From Conus ventricosus (taxonomy: Eukaryota > Mollusca > Gastropoda > Neogastropoda > Conidae), in contig CM031614.1 in assembly GCA_018398815.1 (NCBI GenBank), positions 47,629,681 through 47,693,680 of the forward strand: DNA of 64,000 nucleotides. The letters run 5' to 3'. The translations under genes and the position numbers were made by a program. This document shows, piece by piece, positions 1 through 11,383 of this stretch (the stretch's first letter is position 1; each line of letters begins with the position of its first letter). The notes beneath the pieces were generated by a model. The model ran no database searches, was not told where the DNA came from, and saw nothing but the letters and a program-made list of their open reading frames with translations.

Positions 1-144
1 GTGTGTGTGTGTGTGTGTGTGTTGTGTGTGTGTGTGCGTGTGTGCGCGCGCGCGCCTGTATTGGTAAGAGAAGTGGCACTCGTTTTGATGCATTTGAAAC
101 GGAGGGCTGGGATGAAGACAGCGAGAGACAGAGACAGACAGACA

Positions 145-182
<38 letters not shown>

Positions 183-245
183 AGGGGGAGGAGGGGGGGG
201 GATGAAAGATGAGGATGGGGATTGGAGCGAGAGAGAGAGAATATT
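1..245. repeat. Compound microsatellite (GT)n-(CG)n ... (GACA/GA)n-G run
   Basis: A (GT)n tract runs in from the left edge and passes into alternating CG near 47-54, a combination prone to Z-DNA. Positions 119-182 are GACA and GA repeats, followed by a short G run (193-201) and more GA to about 240. The open reading frames across it encode only dipeptide repeats and are not genes. Confidence 0.95.
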
Positions 246-580
246 GACGTCATTTGATGACTACTTTACAACGCCGTTTTAGCATGTGGTTTCCTGACGC
301 TAGAAACAGCAGCATTGTTGTCGTGACCCACCTGAACGAATCACTTTTCTTTACAAGTGTACTGTCGCTTACCTGTTCTGTCGCGAACGGGAAAAAAACC
401 GAAACGCGCCCACACAAATGACAAGGGAATACAATGGGCCTGAGGGTGCACTGTCCACTGAAGCTGCGTCGTCCCCCACTGGCAGCCGGGATCGGTTGAG
501 TTCAGTTCAAACCCGGTCGGTTCTCCCGATAGAGCTCTAGAGTGCTCATTTGTGCTTGAAGTCTCAGTTGAACAATCTGT

Positions 581-621
<41 letters not shown>

Positions 622-837
622 CGGACTGGGAACTAAGTTCAACCATGAGGCTATCCATCTTTTCAGTAAAATGAAATCACCTTAATATCATTACACAGCC
701 TAAGATTCGGCATTAAGCCAGAAAGAAAGCGTTGACAAATGTGCATGTGCAGGTTAAAACGCAGAAACATCAGCATGCGTTTACACATGTACGCGCAAGC
801 TGACTCGCACACATGTGCATCCTAGCACCCACCTCTA
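246..837. other. Non-coding, mostly unique DNA with one (GA)19 tract
   Basis: No exon-like frame or recognised element. A palindromic TGACGTCA (CRE-type octamer) sits at 245-252 with no gene beside it, so its function is unsupported. A pure (GA)19 tract occupies 582-619. Confidence 0.7.
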
Positions 838-840
838 CAC

Positions 841-909
<69 letters not shown>

Positions 910-968
910 TTCACACATATATATACACACTCGATGACGAATGCCTACACAACACGCACGCACGCACG

Positions 969-1033
<65 letters not shown>
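838..1033. repeat. Compound (CA)n-(CGCA)n-(CA)n microsatellite
   Basis: Two long CA tracts (838-906 and about 971-1033) flank about 40 bp of unique sequence and a short (ACGC)n stretch near 955-970. Confidence 0.95.
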
Positions 1034-1036
<3 letters not shown>

Positions 1037-2423
1037 TTTCAATTTCAGATTCATGAAAGGGCCACGAGCACACTTGTCCGCGGCTAAGCCACAAGACCGT
1101 TTCCAGCATTCTATCTGTCCCAGCTTTCTCCTCTCCCCCTTCCCTCCGACCCACCTCTCGTACAGTCCCCTACAAAGAACTGATTTTTGTAGATAGAACA
1201 TTTTATGAGAGATAGTTATTCACATAATATGTAGTTGTACCCCAGCCTTTGAATTCCACTCCACAAGCTTTTTGTCCGATCCTCGCAGGTGATAAAGTCA
1301 AGCATCTTGCTCCGAATATGAAAAGATAAGTGATTGCTCGTTCTTCGTTTTTGTTGTCCTGAATGTTGTTTCTCTTGCCTGAAGAAGTCCTAAGAGGTCG
1401 AAACGCGTCGTGTTTTGTCTTGTGATTTGTTTGGCCCCTTTCTTTGGCGGACTCACTGATAATTTTCTTTGAAATTTGTAGATTTGTTGACTTTTTAATG
1501 ATGACATTTTCACCTTTTATCCTTCTTGTAGTCTTTTCTTAGTTTCTTTTTTTTTTCCGTTCTTGATAAAGAGTCGGACAGAATAGAGAGAATAATTTTG
1601 CATTGTATCTATGTGAAGAGTTACTTCCTTAATCAGTGTCTTCATTGCTGGCACCACTGCAGACTGTGGACGCAGAATTAATGTTATGAAGGTAACGAGG
1701 TTCAAAACCGCTTTTCACATTATGAAGTTCATGGCGTAAAACAAATTGCGAGCCACCTGTCGCGTTGAATACTTTCCATTGTGCTTGAAAATGTTGGTTT
1801 CCAGCGAACGCGAACTTCTTTGCCAGCTCAAAATGGACTATAGGCAAACCTCATTCCCTGTGAAATACTATTCATGACATGGCATCTGCTTGTGACAGTG
1901 TGTTTACCGGATAACCCCCAATGTTTTGCTACGGAACGCAGCTTAACAAACTTGGATGTTTTGACACATTAAATGTGAGAAAACGGGAGATTATGTAGGG
2001 TGGTGGAAATATGAAAGGGGATGAGGGAGTGCTAGGATCAACTTAAGGGAAAGGACAGGGGGTGGGGAGTAGGCATCTTTTCCTCATTGTATTTATTTGA
2101 TTTTTGGTTACCATTGTCAGCAGGATCACTTCGGATTGTTGTCAATGGCTGGCTAAAACTCAGCGGACTAAGTCTGCCTGTCTGCTTGCCTGTTTGTTGT
2201 CTCTTTGTCCAAGGTCTGACCAGCTAGGCTAAAGCGCAGATAGATCAGACATCTGCTAAGTCGTAGCCATGAAACACTTCTTAAATTCTCTCATCTTAGT
2301 CTGTGCTTCATTTATCCATCAACTTTAAACCGTGCGCAGTGTGGTCTTGAAACTTAGCAGATGCGGTGTAGCGTATGTGGAATATCCGCACGCAGTGACA
2401 CCTCCTTGGTGAAGCTGAAACAC
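1034..2423. other. Non-coding unique DNA
   Basis: I see no gene. The only structured item is a CTGAAGA...GAAACGCGTC motif at 1379-1409, listed separately. Positions 1536-1557 are T-rich and the remainder looks like decayed unique sequence. Confidence 0.6.
1379..1409 (+). other. Hammerhead-ribozyme-like motif, probably not catalytic as read
   Basis: CTGAAGA fits the CUGANGA core box. It is followed by a short stem-forming stretch, then GAAACGCGTC, which resembles the GAAA box and minimal stem III of small type I hammerheads known in Penelope-like elements and retrozymes. Against this, one extra A follows the first box and the stem II pairing contains mismatches. This may be a decayed ribozyme, or a different transposon-terminal motif that only looks similar. 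Confidence 0.2.
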
Positions 2424-2958
<535 letters not shown>

Positions 2959-3049
2959 ATGGTTGGCGCGTTTTTACTTTTCATTGCCGTCGATGAAAGT
3001 AGTGTGTGATCAAAGAATACACCTGCGTATGCTTTGAATTTTCAGAGTC

Positions 3050-3740
3050 ATCTTAACCAAGGAGGTTATATTTTCACCCCTATCTATTGGTTTGCTTGTT
3101 TGTCTATCGGCTGAACTGCACATATATCATAGAAGTGACTTTAACGGAACTCGAAAAGATTTTGGATGTGGTCCACGGAACAAAATGTTAATTTTTGGTG
3201 TTGATTCGTTTCACAGATTCAGATCAAAGGGCGACCTCATGATCCATATAGTGAGATGATGCAAAAAGTACTGAAATGATCTGAACGAAACTGGGTGGAA
3301 AGGTGAAAGATGAAATGTGGTCAGAGGACGGACCTGTTCAATTTTAGAGCGGATTCTTGGGCGGATCCCTGATTGTGTTCGATTTTGGTAAAGGTCTCCG
3401 CTTGTCGGGGTGCTCTTCTAGGTGTCAGGATATCACATGTTTTCACCCGCGTCCATCGTTTCGTTTGCTTATTTGTTGGTCTGTCTGTGCGCAGGATTAC
3501 GCTAAAACGACTGAACCCATTTTAACCAGACTTCGTCAAATGTGGAATGTGGCTATTAAATTCGGCAAGATCAGATTGCGGAGGTAGGATCTTTAAGCTA
3601 AGGTTGACAAATTATACTACGTCAGAGCTTTTTAGCCGATTTTACCAACACTTGGTTGAAAGGATAAAGTGGCCCATTAATTCAGGTGCAGATCCGGATA
3701 ATGCAGAAGATCCGAGATCTGTTCACGCCACGTAAGTTGA
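3050..3740 (+). mobile_element. Two decayed tandem copies of a dispersed non-autonomous repeat
   Basis: Copy 1 starts near 3055 and copy 2 near 3421. Both have a TTTTCACC leader, a TTTG/TTGTTTGT-rich stretch, and then GATCC/CAGATCAAAG-type blocks. Copy 2 preserves CGCAGGATTACGCTAAAACG and a later GTGCAGATCCGGATAATG block. A third copy lies at 10216-10437. I infer an old non-autonomous transposon; no protein is encoded and no termini were fixed. Confidence 0.6.
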
Positions 3741-4457
3741 TATAATTATGACGTATTTTGCACAAACATGAAGACTGAGCACTTACCGTCTCAGATTGAT
3801 TACTGCCTGCTAAGTGATATAATTCAGTTGAAAGTTCTAAATTGTCACCGAGCATCCTTAAAAAAAAATATTTAAAAAAAAAGAAGGGGGGGGGGGGGGG
3901 GGGGGGGGGGGGGGTACGGAAAGAAACCCCATCAGTCCATGTCAACTATCACCTCTAAAGCTTCTTTTTTATTTTTCTTCTTCAGTTTCCAATACTTGCT
4001 CCTGTATATGTCTCTCTCTTCCAATGACTTGGAAATCGAGGGATGACGACCCAAACATCAACATTTAAGAAGAAACAAACTTTTGGGATTTTTTCTTCTT
4101 TTTCTTTTTTACCGACACACTTACATTTCTTACTATTTTCCCCGTGAGCGGACGTTTACATACAAGAAATGAGTGAACGAGCGATTCGTAATTAAACAAA
4201 AAGTGAAAATGCAACATTTTGTAACACACCGTAGAATACTGCGTTGCATCGTGACGCAATGCACAGTATTGTATTGATTGCAATGCACCGACTTGTAAAC
4301 CATCAGTGTTCTCCATTTCGGGGGAAATGTAACATTTTGCAAGCACCGCATTCTCATTGTAGTGTGACGTTTTTGTACCGCTTTCCACCTCATCAGCTGT
4401 AAATTTTAACAAGATGCAAAGCATATAAACGTACTCCCAGTTTATAGTGAATACGCG
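3741..4457. other. Non-coding DNA with a G29 run
   Basis: A-rich sequence leads into a pure G29 run at 3886-3914. The remainder to the satellite is unique, AT-rich and without a credible exon. Confidence 0.7.
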
Positions 4458-5625
4458 TGAGATATTCCATAAAGAGGAAAAACCGCCTTGGGCTGGTGTA
4501 ACCGTTAGTAATGGCTATTCTGGTAAACATCGGCCATCTTCTGTGACCTAAAAATGAACATACTTACAAATTTTCAGAAAGATCGGCCAAGAACTTTCTG
4601 AGATTTTCCATAAAGAAGAAAACCATTATGGGCCGTTAGTAACGGCAGATATTCTATAAAGAAGAAAAACCGTTACAGGCTAGTTAGTAACGGCTATAAC
4701 GGGGTAAACTAAAACATCGGACATCATCCGTGACCCATAATGAACATACCTGCTATTTTTCACAAAGATCTGCCAAGTACATTCTGAGATATTCCATGGA
4801 GAAGAAAAGGCGTTACAGCCGTTATAACGGATATAACGGTAAACTAAAACATCGGCATCATCGGTGACCCATAATGAAAATACCTACAAATTTTCAGAAA
4901 ATCGGCCGCGTGCTTTCTGAGATATTCTATAAAGAAGAAAAAGCGTTACAGGCGTTACAGCCGTTACTAACGTCTATAGCGGTAAACTAAAACATCAGGC
5001 ATTATTCGTGACACATAATGAACATACCTACAAATTTTTGAGAAAGATCGGCCAAGTACTTTTTGAGATATTCTATAAAGAAGAAAAACGTTACAGGTCG
5101 TACAGCCGTTAGTAACGGCTGTAACGGTAAACTAAAACATCGGGCATCATCCGTGACCCATAGTGAACATCCCTACTAAATTTTCAGAAAGATCGGCCAA
5201 GTACTTTTCTAGATATTCTATAAAGAAGAAAACCGTTACAGGCTTTTACAGCCGTTAGTAACGGCTGTAACGGTAAACTAAAACATCGGGCATCATCCGT
5301 GACCCATAATGAACATACCTACACATTTTCAGAAAGATCGGCCTAGTACTTTTTGAGATATTCCATAAAGAAGAAAAACCGTTACAGGCTGTTACAGCCG
5401 TTAGTAACGGCTGTAACGGGGTAAACTAAAACATCGGGCACCATCCGTGACCCATAATAAACGTACCTGCTAATTTTCACAAAGATCAGCCAAGTACTTT
5501 CTGAGATATTCCATGGAGAAGAAAAAGCGTTACAGGTAAACTAAAACATCGAGCATCATCCTTGACCCATAGTGAACATACCTACAAATTTTCAGAAAGA
5601 TCGGCCCAGTAGTTTTGTCTGGAGC
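4458..5625 (+). repeat. ~145-bp tandem satellite, about 8 units, with internal hairpins
   Basis: Units start with GAGATATTCCATAAAGAAG near 4458, 4598, 4646 (partial), 4794, 4918, 5064, 5211, 5354 and 5501. Full spacing is 141-148 bp, with shorter variants of about 124 bp. Each unit has a leader, a CCGTTA/TAACGG palindromic block, a CATCNGTGACCCATAATGAAC block and an AAAGATCGGCCAAGTACTTT block. At 5391-5417 the palindrome is perfect, with 13-nt arms around G5404; related hairpins occur at about 5102-5127 and 5243-5270. The array ends in GGAACACATTTTGACCACGGACA and runs straight into (ACAG)n-(CA)n, which recalls the core-repeat plus tetranucleotide layout of bivalve pearl/Helitron-like elements. 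That link is inference. Confidence 0.85.
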
Positions 5626-5635
5626 GAGTGGAACA

Positions 5636-5668
5636 CATTTTGACCACGGACACACAGACAGACAGACA

Positions 5669-5719
<51 letters not shown>

Positions 5720-5730
5720 CACACACACAG
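5636..5730. repeat. (GACA)n-(CA)n microsatellite at the satellite's end
   Basis: A short GACA run (about 5650-5669) grades into a long CA tract. It abuts the 145-bp satellite without a gap and may be the 3' tail of the same element. Confidence 0.9.
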
Positions 5731-6574
5731 AGCATTTCTTCGTTCCCATTCTAAAGTACTCCCTGTTCTTTAAGAACTGGGAGTTCAAAAACGCGCTGAA
5801 CCGACTTGTATTTGAACATGTGAATTAATCTGTAACACGCTGTTTTGTAACATTTTGTAACAGAGGCAGCACAGCGTCAGTTCTCGCTCGACGTTCCAAA
5901 GTGGTTTATACCGAGTTTGCCGTCTTCCGCCGTTTCTTCAGGATCCCCGGCGTACACCAGCTGTCAAAGTGACTTTCGCCGAGGGCAATGTCAAGGAGAC
6001 GGTTTTTTTTTTATTTTATTTTATTTTTTCTGACAATCTCACCTAGTCCTCTGGAGCAGGTGAACGGAGGAGAGTGAGTCATGAAACAGCACCGACAACA
6101 GACGTCATCAACGTACGCAACGTGAAGTGTTTGATCTTTATATGGGCCGGTTAAGGTAGATCAAAGAAAGGAACAGGCGAAAGGAAGAGTTAATGAGAGC
6201 ATACACGTGAGTACACAGCGGTTTGAAATCAAGAGAGTGAACCAGCCACGCAGAAAAAAAAAAGTTACAAAGGTAGCATTCAAGTTTATGAATGAAAGAG
6301 TGTGTGAGAGATCGAACCACTGAATGAATTCAATCACAAAAAAATACAAACCACTTGGTAGCGGACTTTATACCGCCGTCCTCTCATCACCAACCCCCCC
6401 CCCCCCCCCCCCCCCCGCGCCTCCCACCATTTTCACATCCTCCACCCTCTAATTTTCCGCTCCTTACCGCAAAGAAGCCACTCAGGAGCAGACTGTTATG
6501 TTGCCTGGCAACCGGACGAGGGCCTTTACACAACAGTGACTGAGGTGGTTTTCATTTCACAAGCGGCTAAGGGC
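5731..6574. other. Non-coding DNA with a C23 run
   Basis: Unique sequence with an A/T-rich stretch near 6001-6030 and a pure C23 run at 6394-6416 followed by a pyrimidine-rich segment. No credible exon was seen. Confidence 0.7.
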
Positions 6575-6659
6575 GCGTGCACACACACACACACACACAC
6601 GCACACGCATTCACACAGGCACATACACACAGGCACTCGCGCGCGCGCGCGCGCACGCA

Positions 6660-6709
<50 letters not shown>

Positions 6710-6802
6710 CAGATGTGCACGCACGTGCACACTCACCCCCCCCCCCCCCACACACCACACACACACACAAGCACGCACGCACGCGCGCGCGCGCACGCAC
6801 AC

Positions 6803-6862
<60 letters not shown>

Positions 6863-6920
6863 GCGCGCGCACAGAGCTCATGTGTGCGCGCACATAGAGA
6901 CACATGCACACGTACACGCA
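6575..6920. repeat. Long compound CA / CG / C-run microsatellite
   Basis: CA tracts at 6575-6600, 6661-6707 and 6800-6861 alternate with CG-rich segments (6636-6660, 6777-6800, 6862-6895) and a C13 run (6737-6749). The alternating purine-pyrimidine CG/CA sequence is a textbook Z-DNA former. Confidence 0.95.
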
Positions 6921-7422
6921 CGACACGATACAAGCCAGTTACACACAAGGCTGTCTTTCTGCCAACACTACTTGCACTTGCTGTTCTGTCTATGGCGCCA
7001 CGCTGCCAGTAGATCAGCTTAGAACAAATAACACAACTACTCTTCCTTTTGCTGTACCCCCTTTCGCCCTCTTACATCCCAGTCCCCCCCCCCCCCCCCC
7101 CCCCCCCCACCCCCCCCCACTTTCTCTGTCTCTCATCCGTACACCCTTCCTCCCTGCAACTCTCTCCTCCCCTCCTCCCCAACCCATTGCTTCTTTATCC
7201 TTTGTACTTTTTCGCTCATTCCTCCCTGGCTACTGGTACCTAGCTTCTGTTTATCTACCTTCTCTCCCCTCCCGCCTTCCCTCTCCCCTTTTCATACGCC
7301 TTCCTACTATGCCCGTTATCTGCTCGCCAGACCATTTTGCTTTACCTTGATGTCGGAGCCAAGTTTTTTTTTTCTTCAGTTTTCTTTCATCGGGCGTTGT
7401 GCTGGAGTACCAGTACTGTACT
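6921..7422. other. Non-coding, pyrimidine-rich DNA with C25 run
   Basis: C25 at 7084-7108 and C8 at 7111-7118 sit in a strongly C/T-biased stretch from about 7025 to 7300. No gene was seen. Confidence 0.7.
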
Positions 7423-7462
<40 letters not shown>

Positions 7463-7530
7463 TGTGTGTGGTGTGTGTGCGCGCGCGCGCGCGCGCGCGC
7501 GTGTGTGTGTTGTGAGTGCGCGCGTGCTTG
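7423..7530. repeat. (GT)n-(CG)n-(GT)n microsatellite
   Basis: GT tract, interrupted by GGTG, passing through alternating CG (7480-7501) and back to GT. Confidence 0.95.
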
Positions 7531-7605
7531 AGAATGGGATGGAGAAGTGTCAGGCATTTGTGCGTGCGGGCGGGCATACTTGCGTGTGTAAGTGCCAGCA
7601 TAATA

Positions 7606-7610
7606 AATCT

Positions 7611-7673
<63 letters not shown>

Positions 7674-7743
7674 CTGTCTGTTGCTCTCTCTGTCTGTCTG
7701 CCTCTGTCTGTCTGTCGCGTCGTCTGTCTGTCCTCTGTCTCTG

Positions 7744-7776
<33 letters not shown>

Positions 7777-7869
7777 CTCTCTCTCCTCTCTCTCTCTCCT
7801 CTCTCTCTCTCTTCTTCTTCTTCTTCTTCTTCTTCTCTTTTCTTCTTCTTCTTCTTCTTCTTCTTCTTC
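7606..7869. repeat. 264-bp near-pure polypyrimidine block (CT)n-(CTGT)n-(CTT)n
   Basis: CT, CTGT and finally CTT triplet repeats form an almost uninterrupted pyrimidine strand. Mirror symmetry within CT and CTT tracts makes this a candidate triplex (H-DNA) former. Confidence 0.95.
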
Positions 7870-8296
7870 GTGTCCCCCCCTCACTTTCATTCTGTCTCCG
7901 TCCACACTGTATTGGGAGGACATTTTGTCAAGACGTAAAGGAATGATGTTTGTTTGTTTAAAAAGTAGTAGTTTTTAAAATCATGCAGCGTCATTTCGCG
8001 TTAGTAACGCGTAACTTTTAATGAATGAACACAAACAGACGCATTGAAAGTCTTTACTGACCGATGTCTGGCTAGTATTGTAGGTTCCTTGGAAGGCGGA
8101 AGTTGTCGGGGAACATTTGGTGATGGTTTTTATAGCGACTAACTGGTTCCCAGCAAAGGTGGAAATCAAAGAAATGGAGCTAAATGATTACAAACTGCAT
8201 TATAAAAGGCTTCCTTATAGCAGCAATGGTTGTGCCAGTAAAGAGAAAGAGATGATAATCCGGAACGTACTTTTCCGTGATTTCCTTACCAAAATA

Positions 8297-8298
<2 letters not shown>
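7870..8298. other. Non-coding unique DNA
   Basis: No gene or recognisable element between two large microsatellite blocks. Confidence 0.6.
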
Positions 8299-8366
<68 letters not shown>

Positions 8367-8407
8367 ACAACACACACACACAAACACACATACACACACA
8401 GAGTGGT

Positions 8408-8493
<86 letters not shown>

Positions 8494-8514
8494 CGCACAT
8501 GCGCGCTCACACAG

Positions 8515-8582
<68 letters not shown>

Positions 8583-9069
8583 GATAGACAGCAGATAGAT
8601 AGATGGACGGATAGATTGATAGATGGGTTGTGTGTGTGTATGTGTGTGTGCGCGCACGCGTGTGTGTATGCGTGCGTGCATATACAAATGCATGCATACA
8701 TACATGTACATTCACACAGGTGAGACAGAGAGTGGGATGGAGAGAAAGGAGGAGAGGAGAAAAAGGATGAGGAAGAGAAGGGGAGGGCAATACAGCAGAA
8801 CAGAGGAGAGGAAAGCAGAGAAGAAACGAGCAGGGCAGTGCATGGCAGAAAAAAGGAAGAGAGAAGAGCAAGGTAGATCAGAGGGCTGGGCATGGCCGGG
8901 CAGGGAAGAGCAAGGTGGAGCAGGACAGCGAAAATCAGGGCAGGGCAGAGCAGAACAGGCGGAGAAGAGAAGAAGTGATGAGAAAAGAAGGGAGGAGGAG
9001 GAGGAGGAGAAGAAGAAGACGAAGAGAGAGGGTGGATGGGACAGAGATACACACACGCACACACGCACA

Positions 9070-9109
<40 letters not shown>

Positions 9110-9144
9110 CACACACGCACACACACACACACACACACACAAAA

Positions 9145-9194
<50 letters not shown>

Positions 9195-9195
9195 C
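8299..9195. repeat. ~900-bp simple-sequence region: CT, CA, GA, CA, GATA/GT, polypurine, CGCA/CA
   Basis: Successive blocks are CT (8299-8364), CA (8368-8400), GA (8401-8494), CA (8515-8578), GATA-like and GT/TGCA-like (8580-8710), a G/A-rich strand with repeated GGGCAG/GAGCAG words (8721-9045), CGCA (9056-9110) and CA (9110-9193). All long frames here encode low-complexity peptides and are rejected as genes. Confidence 0.95.
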
Positions 9196-10215
9196 ATTTC
9201 AGTGAAAATAGGAAAGTGGGTGTGCGTGTATGTGTGTGGAAGCTGGGAGTAAGGATACGTGTCGAGATTAGATTGAAAGGAATCTGGACTGGAAAGGTGC
9301 CAGAGAAAAAGTAGGGGACTATTCCATTCTTGAAGACCAGACCTGCAAGCGGAACGGGTAAACTGTTTACAGCTGCCGGATTTGTTCGTGGAATTTACAA
9401 AATGTAATGTTTAAGAGATGGTGAACTAGATGGTCTAGGGCAGGCAGGGTGTAAATTGAATGCAGGAGGGAAGTACATGACCATTCAACCTTTCGTATTT
9501 CTTCCTCGTTCTCATTCTCTTCTTCGTTTGGCTGTTCCTTTATTTTCCGTTTGCATCTTTCTCCTCCTCATTCTCTTCCTCCTTTTCTTCTTTTTAAACA
9601 CGAGACATGTGGCTGAGTTTGTAACAGTAGCATCAGTAACAAAGATGATGATGATGACGGCGTGAGTCATGACGAAAGTGACAATAAACAGAACAAGGGG
9701 AAGAGATAAAAAAGGATAAAGAATAGGAAAGAACATTTGGTTTACAATATCAACAGGTGACAATGCATTATGAAAAGTTAACCGATTGTGAATCGACAAC
9801 TCACTGTTACTTCCAATTGAAGACTTCCTTCTGACAAGACTTTGATCTTCTAGAACATTATCTTCTTTTCCAGATTTCACTGCTTTACCGCTGAACTGAT
9901 TCATCTGCAACCATTAAGTTAATCGCTGTTGATGCCCCCCCCCCCCTTTTTTTTTGTGGTTTAAATTGTTGTTGTTGTTGTTGTCTGTTTTTGTTTTTGT
10001 TTTGTCGTGGTTGGTTGCCTTCCCTGTGGAAGAAATTAGTGGTCAAAATACTTTGCTTTTGTATGTTCCTTTGTTTACTCCATCGGTGGCATAGTAACAT
10101 TTCCTTATCCTTTTGCTTCATTTCCCGTCTACAGTCTATATATGTTTTCAAATTATTTTTCCGATAGTCTTCAGCAGACTGAGCAGTAAAGGCACCTTCC
10201 GTTTACAACATTTTT
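9196..10215. other. Non-coding DNA with small simple repeats
   Basis: GATGAT near 9644-9658, a C12T9 junction at 9935-9955 and a (TTG)n tract near 9967-9985. No exon-like open frame has both convincing composition and splice signals. Confidence 0.6.
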
Positions 10216-10437
10216 AACTTTGGAACATTGTGACCTCCATCACGAAAGTGATGTTTTCACCCTCACAAGTTTGTTTACTTTTTGTTTCTTTGTTTGTACC
10301 TTAGCTCGATTACTTTGGGGAAAAATTCTGGAACTATTTGTTCAAAGAAGAAATGTGATCCAGGGGCAAAACCATCCATGGTGTGGATCCAGATCAAATG
10401 GCAGATCCTGCATCGTTTTTTGAGTCATGTGTGTGAC
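10216..10437 (+). mobile_element. Third copy of the dispersed repeat at 3.05-3.74 kb
   Basis: It shares the GATGTTTTCACCC leader, the TTTGTTTACT/TTTGTTTGT stretch, an AAATTCTGGAACTATTTGT block and GTGGATCCAGATCAAATGG followed by GCAGATCCTGCATCG. Orientation matches the earlier copies. No coding capacity. Confidence 0.55.
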
Positions 10438-10796
10438 AAATCAGTTTACGTAACTATACTCTTTGTATGCGCGCGTGTGTGTGTGTGTTGTGTGTTGAAC
10501 TTTAATGTTTGCATTGTCTCAGAAAGTTCAAGAAAAAACGTAATCAAACTTGGCAGAATGACAAATTTGTTTGGACCTTTCCAGTCATCCTGTGCCTTAA
10601 GATGTCAATGAATCGTAATGGTCCCTAATCTGCTATCAATATTTTTAACACTATAATCAGTCACATAGGATTAATCATTTTCTTATAGGTCATGATTGTA
10701 TACTTGCTTTCCACTTTGTTCAAAAACATTTTGAATGATATTATATGCAAAAACTGCAACTATTTTCAAGTTTTGATTTGTCAAGATTATACCTTT
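10438..10796. other. Non-coding, AT-rich unique DNA
   Basis: Only a short GT stretch near 10471-10492. No gene. Confidence 0.6.
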
Positions 10797-11090
10797 TAAT
10801 GTGCTTTCCACCAAGCAGAGTGGAGTCATAATTTCATATACTACTAAATATGAAACAATGCTACACCACATATTCACGGGAAAGTGTTTGTCAACATCAG
10901 GCTATTTATGCACTTTCTACCAAGCAGTAGTGGAGTTATGAATCAATGTATTACTAAATTTGAAACAATGCTACCACATAATCACGGGAAAGTGTTTGTC
11001 AACATCAGGCTATTTATGCACTTTCTACCAATCAATGTATTACTAAATATGAAACAATGCAAGACCACATAATCACAGTAAAATGTTGTG
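10797..11090 (+). repeat. Local triplication of a ~95-110-bp unit
   Basis: The block GGGAAAGTGTTTGTCAACAT...TTTATGCACTTTCTACCA...GTATTACTAAAT...GAAACAATG occurs at 10878 and again at 10985 with few changes. A 5'-partial, more diverged unit starts near 10797. The third unit lacks about 16 bp around the AGCAGTAGTGG segment. Confidence 0.85.
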
Positions 11091-11346
11091 CATATTACAT
11101 CAGAATGTTATGCCGAATGGATGACCCTCGTTTTCAATACATAAGCGATGTGCTGGCTTAGAAAAAGAAAAGAAATGTGCTTGTCCTGTCTGACAGAAGT
11201 AGATCACTGGCGTGAATTTTTCATCCTGAAAGTCCTACAAGTGATCAATGCGTTATTGGCAGAGAGGGAGCTGCAGTAATCAAGGTCAGGACGTTTCAGA
11301 GTGCTGCCTTCAGACAGAAGAACCAATCGAAAAAGAAGGAGGAGGA

Positions 11347-11383
<37 letters not shown>

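Noticed and set aside
245..252. TGACGTCA as a functional CRE promoter element
   Set aside because: No gene or transcription start evidence lies nearby; an isolated 8-mer is uninformative.
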